A stretch of DNA of 64,000 bases from Marivirga sericea. Lineage in GTDB: Bacteria; Bacteroidota; Bacteroidia; Cytophagales; Cyclobacteriaceae. The stretch is from positions 24,395-88,394 of the forward strand of contig NZ_FXAW01000003.1 of the NCBI RefSeq assembly GCF_900177665.1. Direction: 5' to 3'. The notes under the pieces are model-generated. The model saw only the letters and a list, made by a program, of their open reading frames with translations. It was not told the DNA's origin and did no database searches. Position numbers and translations under genes: made by a program. This document shows, piece after piece, positions 53,302 to 62,894 of the stretch; position 1 is the stretch's first letter, and every line of letters starts with the position of its first letter.

Positions 53302-54207
53302 CTATTGTATTTTATTAACTGTATCCAAAACTATATTGGTGGCTCCGAGAACTCCATAGCCATTTATAATATTGGAGTACACATCATTTATTTGATCAAA
53401 ACCGTCAACGATATCTGGCGACTGCGTTTCAAGATGTTTGAACAAGGATTTCTTATAGAGATATAAATCTTCGGTTATAGATTTACATTCAACAATTAGT
53501 TTGTAATCATAATCCACCGGACCATTTTCAAAAAAGCTAACTCTGTAATAATAAATACTGATAGTTTGGCGGGTTTTATTAAACAGCCGATTTGAAAAAA
53601 CGATACTATATGGAGCAAACCTTTCTATATCTTCAGCAATTATAATTGGGTGTGAATTAAAACCATAAAAAATACTACCCGGATAGGGTTCCCCATTAGG
53701 GTAGTACAGATCATAAAAAGCTGAAAGTTCAACTTCGTAGAATCTGGGTTTATTTAAAGAGTCGTTAATTACAAATTCCACTCTGCTTACTGGTCCGAAT
53801 TCACTGATGAAAACAGAATCAGTAAATTTAATATCTTCTATAACAGGTGCTTCAGGTATCAAAGTAAAAGCTTCTGCTTCCTGATTATCACTACTTATTT
53901 TGAAATGATATGAAGAATTATTATTCGCTATGATATTTGTATTGAAATGTGTATCAGCCAAAATACTGGACTGAAAAACCAATTCATTATTTTCGAATAA
54001 TTCTATATCAAGGTCTTCTGTCCCAATGTTTTCAGAAAGTAAATCAGACGACAAGCCAGCATAACCTTTAATTGTATCATTATCCGATACAACAGAATAA
54101 AGTACAATCTTACTAGAATGCTCGGGTAGTTGCACATCCACATCAGAAACACAAGAAAAAAGCAAGCCCGGTAAAAGGCTTACCAATAAAAGTAAATTTA
54201 TTTTCAT
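53302..54207 (-). CDS. DUF4249 lipoprotein
   Basis: 301 residues with lipobox GLLFSCVSD (Cys19). Domain pattern KIVLYSVVSDNDTIKGYAGLS, LFENNELVFQS and AEAFTLIPEAPVIEDIKFTDS is typical of DUF4249, a family that is routinely encoded next to TonB receptors in Bacteroidota. It probably acts as a surface or periplasmic partner of the receptor; function unproven. Confidence 0.85.
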   Translation of the reverse strand: MKINLLLLVSLLPGLLFSCVSDVDVQLPEHSSKIVLYSVVSDNDTIKGYAGLSSDLLSENIGTEDLDIELFENNELVFQSSILADTHFNTNIIANNNSSYHFKISSDNQEAEAFTLIPEAPVIEDIKFTDSVFISEFGPVSRVEFVINDSLNKPRFYEVELSAFYDLYYPNGEPYPGSIFYGFNSHPIIIAEDIERFAPYSIVFSNRLFNKTRQTISIYYYRVSFFENGPVDYDYKLIVECKSITEDLYLYKKSLFKHLETQSPDIVDGFDQINDVYSNIINGYGVLGATNIVLDTVNKIQ

Positions 54208-54211
54208 TTAA

Positions 54212-55111
54212 TTAGCACGAGTCTGAAGGTCTACAGGAAATTGTTGCAAAAGCACCTGCACTAGTCAACAATTGCCCATCTGATGCAGCTACATAAACTC
54301 TAAAATTATAAGCTTTCAATCTTCTAGTACTAGCGTAAGGTTTAATTTTATAGCTCTGATTATAGCCCCCAGCTGAAGAGGAAACAGAATTCCCATAACA
54401 GTTTCTTTTATTTCTAAAGAAGATTGGGAAACCTTGAGTTTCTATATTCATATTTACAGCACCACCTCTACTATTCTTTCTTATTTTTCCAGTTACTGAA
54501 TAATATATGCCTACTTTCAAATATCTTAGTCTATATTCAACAATACCTTGAGAAGAGCTCATTAATTCAATCCAATCGGAATTTTTAGAACTACAATAAG
54601 ATAATCGTTGAGTATCATTTTCATCATATGACTCGTCAAATTCGATACTTAATACCTCATCTTCAAATGAATAAATTCTTGTAGGTTTTCTTAATTCCAG
54701 TTCTTCCTCATTCTGATAAACAAGAACAGTTTCATCATCAAAATTTAATTGAAATAATTTATTTTGAATTTGAATAACTCCGTCTTCGTTTAGCAATAAA
54801 TAAATTATCTCATCTTCATCATCTTCTTCAATAAACCTTCTGTTATAATTTAGTTCTGAAAAAGATATGAAACTGTTATAAAAATTATAATCTGAGATTT
54901 CCTTCAGTTTATCTTCAGACTCGGCACTTATTAAGTTGTAGAAGTCTTCAAGATGATCAAATTCATATCTGTTATTAATTATCTTATAAATACTCTCATC
55001 CTTCTTTTTCAACTCTTCATTTACTTCTTCTGTACATGCTACTAGAAAAACAGTAGCAAATATTAATAATACTTGAGAAATTTTTATACGATTAAAAAAT
55101 TTAGTCGTCAT
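54212..55111 (-). CDS. Acidic lipoprotein, unknown function
   Basis: 299 residues with lipobox FLVACTEE (Cys26). The mature protein is strongly acidic (FIEEDDEDEIIYLL, FDESYDENDTQ) and has several cysteines near the C-terminus (SYCSS, RNCYG, ISCRPSDSC) that might pair. No recognised family. First gene of the TonB/DUF4249 cassette; it starts 35 bp after a GC-rich hairpin. Confidence 0.65.
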   Translation of the reverse strand: MTTKFFNRIKISQVLLIFATVFLVACTEEVNEELKKKDESIYKIINNRYEFDHLEDFYNLISAESEDKLKEISDYNFYNSFISFSELNYNRRFIEEDDEDEIIYLLLNEDGVIQIQNKLFQLNFDDETVLVYQNEEELELRKPTRIYSFEDEVLSIEFDESYDENDTQRLSYCSSKNSDWIELMSSSQGIVEYRLRYLKVGIYYSVTGKIRKNSRGGAVNMNIETQGFPIFFRNKRNCYGNSVSSSAGGYNQSYKIKPYASTRRLKAYNFRVYVAASDGQLLTSAGAFATISCRPSDSC

Positions 55112-55145
55112 AATTGTTATTTTTATATTTACATTTTATTTCAAT

Positions 55146-55195
55146 AGCCTCGCGCTTATGTCTTAATTTTGCGATTCAGCATAATGTGCGGGGCT
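55146..55195. promoter_or_regulatory. GC-rich hairpin ahead of the cassette
   Basis: AGCCTCGCGC (55146-55155) pairs with GTGCGGGGCT (55186-55195), ten pairs including two G-T, with a 30-nt loop, 35 bp before the lipoprotein ATG. It could be a 5' leader structure of the cassette mRNA or a terminator for read-through on the plus strand. Confidence 0.45.
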
Positions 55196-55843
55196 TATTT
55201 TATGAAATTTATTATAGATGATTCCATTTTCACCTTGCAATAATTTTATCCTTGATAAAAAATTACATCTTAAAATTATTACTTATTTCCTTCACCTCCT
55301 TTCTGTGAAAAAAACGGTTTAATAATTTTAATTGAACTATTAAAATTTTCTCGAAAAAAAATATGTTATTGCGGGTAATCAAGCCTATAAAGTTTTAATG
55401 CCATGGTTCTAATTTGGGGTTGGCACTGAGTTTCAATATGTGAGATTCAAACTCGGTTAAAATATTTATACAATAGTAATCTATTTATTTAAATAAATCC
55501 AAATAAAGTACATGCTTATTACATATAAATCTTGAAAAAGATTGCAAGATTTATATTCTAACCGCAAGCCTTGACGCAACCGAATATAAGATTATCTCTA
55601 ATACATGCCTCCTACGGCAATGGTGGCCGAAAAAGTTAGATTATACATATATCAGGAAATCAATAGAATCAGGTGCTCTTTTTTAAACATCTTAGGGAGA
55701 AATTTCAGATAAAATAAACCTTTCTAAAAATTGAATTCTACTTTTTGAAGCATACCTGATAATAGATGATCGAATCTACATCACAAGTACATGTGGAAAG
55801 AAATCTCATATTTTAAAGTTCTACAAACTGGCTTAAAACAAAA

Positions 55844-55872
55844 AAACCTCTGAAAGCAACTCCCAGAGGTTT
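55844..55872 (-). terminator. Terminator of dnaN
   Basis: On the minus strand AACCTCTG-11 nt-CAGAGGTT followed by seven T, about 27 bp after the dnaN stop codon. Confidence 0.82.
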
Positions 55873-55898
55873 AAATATCAAAAGTCTTTTATTTACCC

Positions 55899-57023
55899 TT
55901 AAACGTAATTATTCAACATTACCGGCATTACCAATAATAAAATATCTTCGTTCTCATCCATATCAGAAGGGAATAGTAATCCTGCTTTATTAGGAGCTGA
56001 CATGTCAATGCTCACTTCTTTGCTATCTAAGTTATTCAACATCTCAACCAAAAACTTAGCATTGAATCCGATTTCAATATCATCTCCTTGATGCTCACAA
56101 GCCATAATCTCACTCGCTTCATTAGAGAAATCTAAATCCTCCGCAAAGATTTGCAATTCACTCCCATTGATTTTCAAACGAACCTGATGTGTCGTCTTAT
56201 TCGCGTAAATGCTAATCCTTTTCAAAGAAGACATAAATTCCTGACGGTTGATCGTCAATTTGATATTGTTCTCCGCAGGAATTACATTTTCGTAATCAGG
56301 AAAACGCTCATCTACCAATCGGCAAATCAATTTAATATTATTGAATTTGAAATAAGCATTGGACATATTGAATTCCACTGCTACGTTCACATTTTCTGCC
56401 GGAAGGCTATTTTTTAATAATGATAATGCTTTTCTAGGAATGATGATCCCTGTACCTGAATCAGAAGCAACATCTACTCTTCTGTAACGAATTAATCTGT
56501 TACCATCTGTAGCAACAAAAGTAGTATTCGTTTCATCAAACTTAACGTAAACACCACCCATAGCTGGACGTAATTCATCATTACTAGTAGCATAAATCGT
56601 ATGATTGATAGCGGTTGCCAAAACATCCGCTGAAATATCTACTGTATCAGGATTTTCTACTTCTTGTACTTTCGGGAAGTCAGTAGCATTTTCACCTGCT
56701 AATTTATAGCGTCCATTATCAGAGCTGATTTCGATACTATAGGTTTCTTCATCAATAGAGAAGGTCACAGGTTGCTCGGGAAGATTTTTTAAGGTATCCA
56801 GTAATATCCTTGCCGGTACTGCTATACTTCCATTCTCAGATGATTCTACATCGATCTCCGTGATCATAGAAGTCTGCAAATCTGAAGCCGTGATAGTTAA
56901 CAGACCGTCTTGGATTTCAAATAAGAAATTCTCTAAAATAGGCACCATCGGGTTGGTTGAAATCACCCCATTGATGGATGAAATTTGTTTTAATAATGCA
57001 GATGAGGATACTAAAAATTTCAT
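55899..57023 (-). CDS. dnaN: DNA polymerase III beta subunit (sliding clamp)
   Basis: 374 residues, normal length. Three clamp domains are visible: domain 1 begins MKFLVSSSALLKQISSINGVI, then ASDLQTSMI and DGNRLIRYR in domain 2, and the conserved end LLLVMPVMLNNYV. It encircles DNA and tethers the polymerase. Its last 145 bp are duplicated at 50774-50918. A consensus promoter lies 96-126 bp upstream. Confidence 0.97.
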   Translation of the reverse strand: MKFLVSSSALLKQISSINGVISTNPMVPILENFLFEIQDGLLTITASDLQTSMITEIDVESSENGSIAVPARILLDTLKNLPEQPVTFSIDEETYSIEISSDNGRYKLAGENATDFPKVQEVENPDTVDISADVLATAINHTIYATSNDELRPAMGGVYVKFDETNTTFVATDGNRLIRYRRVDVASDSGTGIIIPRKALSLLKNSLPAENVNVAVEFNMSNAYFKFNNIKLICRLVDERFPDYENVIPAENNIKLTINRQEFMSSLKRISIYANKTTHQVRLKINGSELQIFAEDLDFSNEASEIMACEHQGDDIEIGFNAKFLVEMLNNLDSKEVSIDMSAPNKAGLLFPSDMDENEDILLLVMPVMLNNYV

Positions 57024-57118
57024 AGTTTTTTATTTAGGGCTCGCTTTCAAATAATTATCAAAAGCTTAGCTATAAACTTCTTGATTTTGTATTACCAACA
57101 AAGTTAAAAATTAATTTG

Positions 57119-57149
57119 CAAATCTATACTTTATAGTGCATTTCGCAAA
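57119..57149 (-). promoter_or_regulatory. dnaN promoter
   Basis: TTTG (57149-57146), 19-bp spacer, TAGATTTG (57126-57119): exact consensus match. The 5' untranslated leader would be about 90 bp. Confidence 0.82.
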
Positions 57150-57253
57150 TAAAAAATTGCAAATGGAGAGGAATATGATATTGCAAATCAGATGATGAAG
57201 AGATTTAGCCTATTTCTTACTTTTAAAACCCTTAAGTTCTACAATTACAAATG

Positions 57254-58195
57254 TTAAAGCTTTTCAAGTTCAATCCACAGCTTTTCCATTCGCTCATTTC
57301 GGATTGCTGCCCATTCATTTCCATTAATATTTACTAAATAAGCATTAAAAGCAGGATTTTTGAAAAATTCCAGTTTCAGACTTTCATCTTTATCCAATGC
57401 TTCAATTTCGATTGTGCCCGCTTCCTCGAAGCTATTTTTTTTCTCAAGTGCAATATGACCCTCTGGTAAGAACTGATCTACAAAGAAATAATTAAAGCGC
57501 TCAACAAAATTCATCACCTCAGCAGTATCCGCTGTTTGATTCTGTATTCGCAAAAGTCTATCCTTATATTTAAACTCAACAGCTTTTCTATTAGGTCTGT
57601 CAATTTTCAAGCTGACCATATCTTGCCATATTCCATCGAATATTACTCGGTCGCGCCAGTCATTTTCAGACACTTCAAATATTCCCGCTACATAACTTTG
57701 GTAGCCAGGTAATTGCATAATGTACACATTCTCTCCACTTACAAAATAAGATTGCATAGATTGAAAATCCCCCCCCACTGTAAAAGAATTGATGATGCTT
57801 TCATTCCCGTAGATATTCACTTGAACACCAGAGTCTATCACATTTTTCTTTATTTCTGTTAGCTTCTCGCTAATAACAGGCCTTTGAATACTTACTTCTT
57901 CCAGTAATTTAAAAAACACTTGTTGCATAGAAGCATCCATTCTATACTCCTCATTGACCACCCAAGCATTTCCTTTCTTTTCTAATGTATTGGTAAAATC
58001 TTGTCCATCCAATTCTATCCTTGAAATAGCTTGATTTGCATTGTCAATAGCAAATAAATCCTTGTCAAAAGAAGTAGATTTTCTTTCATAAGGAATGTAG
58101 CTATAAGCCCATATGGATAGAATTACTAATACTACCAAAACAGACAGCAAAATAAAATTTTTTCTTGATTGAGATTTAGCCATTGAATCTTGCAT
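57254..58195 (-). CDS. DUF4340 membrane-anchored protein of the gld operon
   Basis: 313 residues with one N-terminal membrane helix (FILLSVLVVLVILSIWAY) and a periplasmic domain of DUF4340 type (NAWVVNEEYRMDAS..., FKLLEEVSIQRPV). DUF4340 proteins are encoded with GldG-like ABC auxiliary proteins. It overlaps gldG by 20 bp, and ATG codons 1 and 5 are both possible starts. It probably belongs to the same exporter complex. Confidence 0.78.
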   Translation of the reverse strand: MQDSMAKSQSRKNFILLSVLVVLVILSIWAYSYIPYERKSTSFDKDLFAIDNANQAISRIELDGQDFTNTLEKKGNAWVVNEEYRMDASMQQVFFKLLEEVSIQRPVISEKLTEIKKNVIDSGVQVNIYGNESIINSFTVGGDFQSMQSYFVSGENVYIMQLPGYQSYVAGIFEVSENDWRDRVIFDGIWQDMVSLKIDRPNRKAVEFKYKDRLLRIQNQTADTAEVMNFVERFNYFFVDQFLPEGHIALEKKNSFEEAGTIEIEALDKDESLKLEFFKNPAFNAYLVNINGNEWAAIRNERMEKLWIELEKL

Positions 58196-59888
58196 ACTTT
58201 CTCTTCCTCCAGTAGTTTCTTAAAATTCCAAATAGCACGATTAAAATGATCGGCAGCGCCACATTGACCAATTGTAACCACAATTTATCATCTGCTACTT
58301 TCACTTTATCAAGAGGTCTTATTTTCAACTCCTTATTTCGTGAAATAATCAGTCCATCTTCATCTAATAAATAATTTAGCATGTTAAAAATCAGCTGATC
58401 ATTAGCAAAATTAGAAGGGTGATTGGCGTAGGGATCCACTCCCAAAGGAAAAGGTTGATTATTCTTTTTATTTATTTCGCTAAGTAATAGATCGCCATCC
58501 GAAGCCACTATGATTGAATTTTCAGAACTCCTATCTTTTCTTTTAGCGGCATTTTTCCCCTTAGGTGGTAGTCGATTTTGATAAGCTGAATTAAATTTTC
58601 CCTCTAATAAATAGGTGACGGGGACATTTTTCAGATCAAAGTTTTCTGGCTTCATTTCTTGCTTCAAATTTTCAAAGCTGATATGAATCGGGCCTTTTAG
58701 TTTTCGAGTATAATCAGAAGTAAATATCAAAGGCGTTTTTTGGATCCCACTTGATGCTACAGTATCTATGGAACTGACGAACTTTCCATAGACTGCATTC
58801 ATATTTCTTACAATCGGGTGATCGGCATATTTATTCAAAATGATATAATAAGGCCATGGTAAAAGTTGAATTTGAGGATCTTTACCCAAGTTTCCCGTTA
58901 CGATGGGAAAGTTCCCGCTATTGACATCTTGCAATACGTCATTATTCACTCGCACTCCGTATTTAAACAGCAAATCAGCTAAACCTGTTTCTACAGGGAG
59001 TGCCATAGCACCGTACTCTTTGATAGAATCCACATCCATTTTTAATCCATCAAGGAAGAACAAGCTCTTGCCTCCGTTCATAATATATTGATCAATATCA
59101 TATAACTCCCCATTACTAAAATCCTCGGTTGGTTTTAGAAATATTGTGGCATCGAATTGAGTTATCCTGTCCGTATTCTGAACAAGAATCAAATCATACT
59201 TGCTCGTTACTGCATCATTTAGTCCTTTTAAAACATTGCCTGAAGGGCTTCCACTGCCTTGAAAAAGTGCTATCCTTTTTCTTTCTTTAGTGGACAGACT
59301 TTTGATGGTAGAGGCCAATTCATATTCCAAAGTTTCAATGGATTGCGTAATGGCCTGCCCAGCTCCTGCTGCATTATTGCCGTTCAATAAAATGACCGGC
59401 ATGCTTCTTTCACCATAAGAGATTTCCGCTCCCGGAAATATCAATTTTTGCGACTTCTTTCCATCGGAATTATCAAAAACTGTAGTAGGCTGAATACCCT
59501 TATCGATCAAATAACGATAAAATTCATTCCGCGAATTGGCTGAGTTCGCTTCATCCGGATTGATGAAACTGTATTGCAAATTACCATAAGCATAAGTTTT
59601 GAATTGTTCAAGGGTCTGCTTAATAGCCGTTTGTAAACGCGTAAATTCCGCATTAATGTCACCAGCCAAATAGACCTCCACATATACTGGCTCATCCAGA
59701 TTTTGCAACATGCTAATAGTAGCCTGGTTCATAGAATAACGCTTTTCTTCCGTCATATCATATCGGAAGATCTGGTGGCGAAAAACCAAATTCACCAAGA
59801 TCACCACCATGACAATTATGAAAAACTTGAGCGTATGTTCTGTTGACTTCCTCTTTAAGAATTCCATTTTCGCAATTTTAAAACCCAA
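58176..59888 (-). CDS. gldG: GldG, gliding-motility ABC transporter auxiliary protein
   Basis: 570 residues with membrane helices at the N-terminus (FFIIVMVVILVNLVF) and the C-terminus (VALPIILIVLFGIL), and a large periplasmic ABC_transp_aux domain between them. Motifs EEKRYSMNQATISML, EYELASTIKSL and KRIALFQGSGSPSGN are GldG-like. It overlaps gldF; ATG 59867 (MEFLKRKS) is a likely alternative start that reduces the overlap. Part of the GldAFG transporter associated with gliding. Confidence 0.9.
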   Translation of the reverse strand: MGFKIAKMEFLKRKSTEHTLKFFIIVMVVILVNLVFRHQIFRYDMTEEKRYSMNQATISMLQNLDEPVYVEVYLAGDINAEFTRLQTAIKQTLEQFKTYAYGNLQYSFINPDEANSANSRNEFYRYLIDKGIQPTTVFDNSDGKKSQKLIFPGAEISYGERSMPVILLNGNNAAGAGQAITQSIETLEYELASTIKSLSTKERKRIALFQGSGSPSGNVLKGLNDAVTSKYDLILVQNTDRITQFDATIFLKPTEDFSNGELYDIDQYIMNGGKSLFFLDGLKMDVDSIKEYGAMALPVETGLADLLFKYGVRVNNDVLQDVNSGNFPIVTGNLGKDPQIQLLPWPYYIILNKYADHPIVRNMNAVYGKFVSSIDTVASSGIQKTPLIFTSDYTRKLKGPIHISFENLKQEMKPENFDLKNVPVTYLLEGKFNSAYQNRLPPKGKNAAKRKDRSSENSIIVASDGDLLLSEINKKNNQPFPLGVDPYANHPSNFANDQLIFNMLNYLLDEDGLIISRNKELKIRPLDKVKVADDKLWLQLVNVALPIILIVLFGILRNYWRKRKYARFNG

Positions 59889-60589
59889 AAAGTAGCTGAT
59901 AAGAACAATGCCGTAACGGATACAAAATATATCACATCTCGTAAATCGATCACTCCTTTGCCGAGTGAGTCATAATGAGCCAACATCCCGACCTTTTCTA
60001 TCTGCATTCCCGAATTAGCAAAAAAGGCCAAATCACTTATTGATGAAAACCCGATAAAAGCGATGAAGCTAATAAATACAGCAATAATGAAAGCCACAAT
60101 CTGATTCTCAGATAAAGAAGATGCGAAAATTCCAATCCCAGTATAAGCTGAAGCTAAAAACAATAGTCCTATATAAGCTCCCACGATTCCTGCTGAATCG
60201 ATATTTCCAACAGGATTACCGAGATAAGACAAAGAAAAGTAATAAACTAAAGTGGGGATTAATGAAATCACAACTAGCACCAAACCAGCTAAATACTTAC
60301 CCATCACCAATTTGAACTCCGTGATCGGTTTTGTCATGAGCAGCTCGAAAGTTCCGCTTTTAGTCTCTTCCGCTAATGCTTTCATAGTGATAGCGGGAAT
60401 TAAAAACATCAAAACATAAGGTGCTAAATTGAAGAAGATGCCCATATCAGCATAGCCGTATTCGAAAATGGCGGTATCAGGAAAAACCCATACCAATAAG
60501 CCCATACTGACTAAAAAAACGCCCATCACCAGATAGGCAATGAGAGAATTTAAAAAGCTATTGATTTCTTTGTTAAAAACACTCCACAT
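59855..60589 (-). CDS. gldF: GldF, gliding-motility ABC transporter permease
   Basis: 244 residues, about six membrane helices of the ABC-2 type. Motifs NSLIAYLVMGVFLVSMGLLV and TKSGTFELLMTKPITEFKL are characteristic of GldF. It lies between gldA and gldG in the order seen in other gliding Bacteroidota. Confidence 0.92.
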   Translation of the reverse strand: MWSVFNKEINSFLNSLIAYLVMGVFLVSMGLLVWVFPDTAIFEYGYADMGIFFNLAPYVLMFLIPAITMKALAEETKSGTFELLMTKPITEFKLVMGKYLAGLVLVVISLIPTLVYYFSLSYLGNPVGNIDSAGIVGAYIGLLFLASAYTGIGIFASSLSENQIVAFIIAVFISFIAFIGFSSISDLAFFANSGMQIEKVGMLAHYDSLGKGVIDLRDVIYFVSVTALFLSATFWVLKLRKWNS

Positions 60590-60593
60590 AAGC

Positions 60594-61502
60594 TCAGTTA
60601 TTTTGCGTGAGTTTGTGAAACACTTCTTCCATATTGCCTTTTTCTAGTGAAATCCCTACTAAATCGACATCATTTTGAGTAGCCCATTTAAAGATGTCTT
60701 TTCGAATATCTCTTGTTGCTTCCAATAAATATTCTGTTTCTGTTACAAGCTTCAAGCTATTCACTTCTTGATGAGTGGTCCAAAATGACAAATCAGCATG
60801 TTTTTCGAGCTCAATTTTAATTGTAAATTTCTCTTTCTCCTCAGTTAATTCGCTTACAGCCTGGTCAGCAACGAGCTTTCCTTCTTTAATTATGATGGCT
60901 CTATTGCAAAGGGCTTGCACTTCTTGCATGATATGCGTACTTAGCAATACCGTTTTATCTTGACTAATGGACAAAATCAGATTTCTAATTTCTATGATTT
61001 GATTAGGATCTAAGCCGGTAGTTGGCTCATCCAAAATCAAGACCGATGGATCATGTACCAATGCTTGAGCTAAACCTACTCTTTGTCGATATCCTTTTGA
61101 TAAAGTCCCAATCTGCTTGTTTTGCTCTTTTTTCAATCCGCACAAGTCTACTAATTCTGAAACTCTATTTTTTAATTTCTTTCCTGATAAACCATAAATC
61201 CCTCCACAGAAGCGCAGAAATTCATGTACGTACATATCTAAATACAAAGGATTATGTTCAGGCAGATAACCAATATGCTTTTTAACCTCTAGTGGTTGCA
61301 AGGCTACATCAATTCCATCCACCTCCACTTGTCCCGAATCAGCAGGCAATGTGCCTGTTATCATTTTCATGGTCGTAGACTTACCTGCACCATTAGGACC
61401 CAAAAACCCCACAATATTCCCTTTCTTAATTTCAAAAGAAACATTATTCACTGCTGTTTGTGAACCGAAATTTTTAGTAAGATCTCTTACGAGTATGGAC
61501 AT
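60594..61502 (-). CDS. gldA: GldA, gliding-motility ABC transporter ATPase
   Basis: 302 residues. Walker A GPNGAGKSTTMKM, signature LSKGYRQRVGLAQALV, Walker B VLILDEPTTGLDPNQ and H-loop LLSTHIMQE are intact. GldA is needed with GldF and GldG for gliding in Flavobacterium johnsoniae; the operon order here is gldA-gldF-gldG-DUF4340. Confidence 0.93.
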   Translation of the reverse strand: MSILVRDLTKNFGSQTAVNNVSFEIKKGNIVGFLGPNGAGKSTTMKMITGTLPADSGQVEVDGIDVALQPLEVKKHIGYLPEHNPLYLDMYVHEFLRFCGGIYGLSGKKLKNRVSELVDLCGLKKEQNKQIGTLSKGYRQRVGLAQALVHDPSVLILDEPTTGLDPNQIIEIRNLILSISQDKTVLLSTHIMQEVQALCNRAIIIKEGKLVADQAVSELTEEKEKFTIKIELEKHADLSFWTTHQEVNSLKLVTETEYLLEATRDIRKDIFKWATQNDVDLVGISLEKGNMEEVFHKLTQNN

Positions 61503-61536
61503 TCAGAACTTTAGGATTTTGCTAATTAAACGAACG

Positions 61537-61568
61537 CAAAAATAGTGTATTAATTATGAAAAATTCAA
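61537..61568 (-). promoter_or_regulatory. Candidate promoter of the gldA operon
   Basis: TATTTTTG (61544-61537), exact -7 match, with TTG at 61568-61566 and a spacer of 21 bp. The start codon lies 35 bp beyond the -7 element. Confidence 0.5.
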
Positions 61569-61570
61569 GT

Positions 61571-61660
61571 TTCACGCTTTGTCTTAATTTCTTTAAACAC
61601 CAAAGATGCTATTTAAAAATCTTGCAAAGCCATAGAGGCGCAAAGTTTACGCTAAGAAAA
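61571..61660. repeat. Possible degenerate intergenic repeat
   Basis: The stretch contains GCAAAG-type units and GGCGCAAAGTTTACGCTAAG, resembling the short CAAAG-rich palindromic repeats seen between genes in many Bacteroidota. No terminal inverted repeats or target-site duplication can be shown. Confidence 0.3.
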
Positions 61661-61766
61661 ATGAAGTAAAACAATTAAACATCTACTTGTGATCATTTCA
61701 TTCAAATTTTTGCGTTACGAGATCATGACGACTTCGCATGAGTCACCTTTTCTGCTTGGCCGAAAT

Positions 61767-62894
61767 CTACTCCAAAACCAAAGGCTCGAAACTATAGCAG
61801 ATGACGAAAATAATCAAACAAATCCAGCCCAATACTTTGCGACCAGTACTAAGTGGAGTATCGTCAGGAGCTACTGGGTGTTTGACTCCAATTAATCTCC
61901 CCAAGAGAAATACAAACAATAAGTAGCCTGAAAATCCCGTAACTGAAGGAAATAGATAAGATGTTAAATATTGCATAGCAAACATACTTACTGCAATCAT
62001 CAAAGTAGTGGATTGCTGTAAGCCTAAACCCTTAAATGAAAAATATAAAAAGCCAACATATAGCGCACTATATAAAGCAAAAGTGCCAAGGTCAGTACCA
62101 GCTGTAATCAATCCAAGCCCTGCAACAAATGTAAAAATCATATACAGAGAGAAAGCTATATACTGATGATTTTTAGCTCCGAACAAGCCATAAATCACAT
62201 GCCCCCCATCTAGCTGGCCAATCGGAATTAAATTTAGTGCTGTGAAAAATAATGCTAAAAACCCGGCAAATAAATAGGGGTAATGAACTATTTCTCTGTG
62301 ATTAGGTAATTTTTCCGGGTCGGCAATGTTATTTTCAAACCAACTAAATAACAGACTATTTCCTAGGCTAATACTTGCCATTTCTTGGTCATCATACACA
62401 TGATCAGCATAATCTAGCCCGTACTGTTCATATTCTGGATGGATTTCAAAAATATACTCTGGCTCAGGCAAATGAGTAAATCCGTAAAACAAAACACCCA
62501 AAGCCACTACGAATCCGGCAATAGGTCCAGCAATACCAATATCAAAAAACTGCTTTCTGGATTTAATTGGGCCTACAATTCTAATTAATGCTCCCATGGT
62601 TCCGAAAGATACCGAAGGTAAAAAACCTAACCAAAGTGGAATATAATTTGGTAAGCTAACTTCTACTTTATGATATTTGGCAGTAAAAAAATGACCAAAC
62701 TCATGAACTGTTAGTATCAAAAGGAATGGGATAGAATATTCCATTCCAGCCATAAAATCAGACCAAGAATAATCAGGAGAATAAAAAATAATTCGATTCG
62801 TCACCCATTCAGAACCCGCCAGTGTGGTCGTGATGAAGGTTAATACAAAGAGTAAAATCTTTTTTGCGTAGTAACGCTTATTTTTCTCGATCAT
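61767..62894 (-). CDS. M50/site-2 protease-like membrane metalloprotease
   Basis: 375 residues with several membrane helices. The zinc motif is HEFGH (H64, E65, H68) in FLLILTVHEFGHFFTAKY and the third ligand is D229 in GQLDGGH, both inside hydrophobic stretches; the family cuts substrates within the membrane. No PDZ domain is visible between. Overlaps the HAD gene by 4 bp and is probably in the same operon. Confidence 0.88.
   Translation of the reverse strand: MIEKNKRYYAKKILLFVLTFITTTLAGSEWVTNRIIFYSPDYSWSDFMAGMEYSIPFLLILTVHEFGHFFTAKYHKVEVSLPNYIPLWLGFLPSVSFGTMGALIRIVGPIKSRKQFFDIGIAGPIAGFVVALGVLFYGFTHLPEPEYIFEIHPEYEQYGLDYADHVYDDQEMASISLGNSLLFSWFENNIADPEKLPNHREIVHYPYLFAGFLALFFTALNLIPIGQLDGGHVIYGLFGAKNHQYIAFSLYMIFTFVAGLGLITAGTDLGTFALYSALYVGFLYFSFKGLGLQQSTTLMIAVSMFAMQYLTSYLFPSVTGFSGYLLFVFLLGRLIGVKHPVAPDDTPLSTGRKVLGWICLIIFVICYSFEPLVLE

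Larger units (their letters stand above)
55112..55898. other. Long noncoding stretch upstream of the TonB cassette
   Basis: 787 bp with no credible open frame on either strand. It holds a GC-rich hairpin (55146-55195), an AATCTTG/CAAGATT inverted repeat near 55529-55551, and the dnaN terminator (55844-55872). Base composition is very AT-rich otherwise. It may contain the cassette promoter, but no TTTG-N19-TAnnTTTG match was found. Confidence 0.5.

Noticed and set aside
55529..55551. AATCTTG/CAAGATT hairpin as an RNA gene
   Set aside because: Short, AT-rich and without promoter or terminator; kept only as a note in the gap.
61689..61895. Plus-strand frame antisense to the 3' end of the M50 gene
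   Set aside because: Shadow of the M50 protease; no start context or homology.
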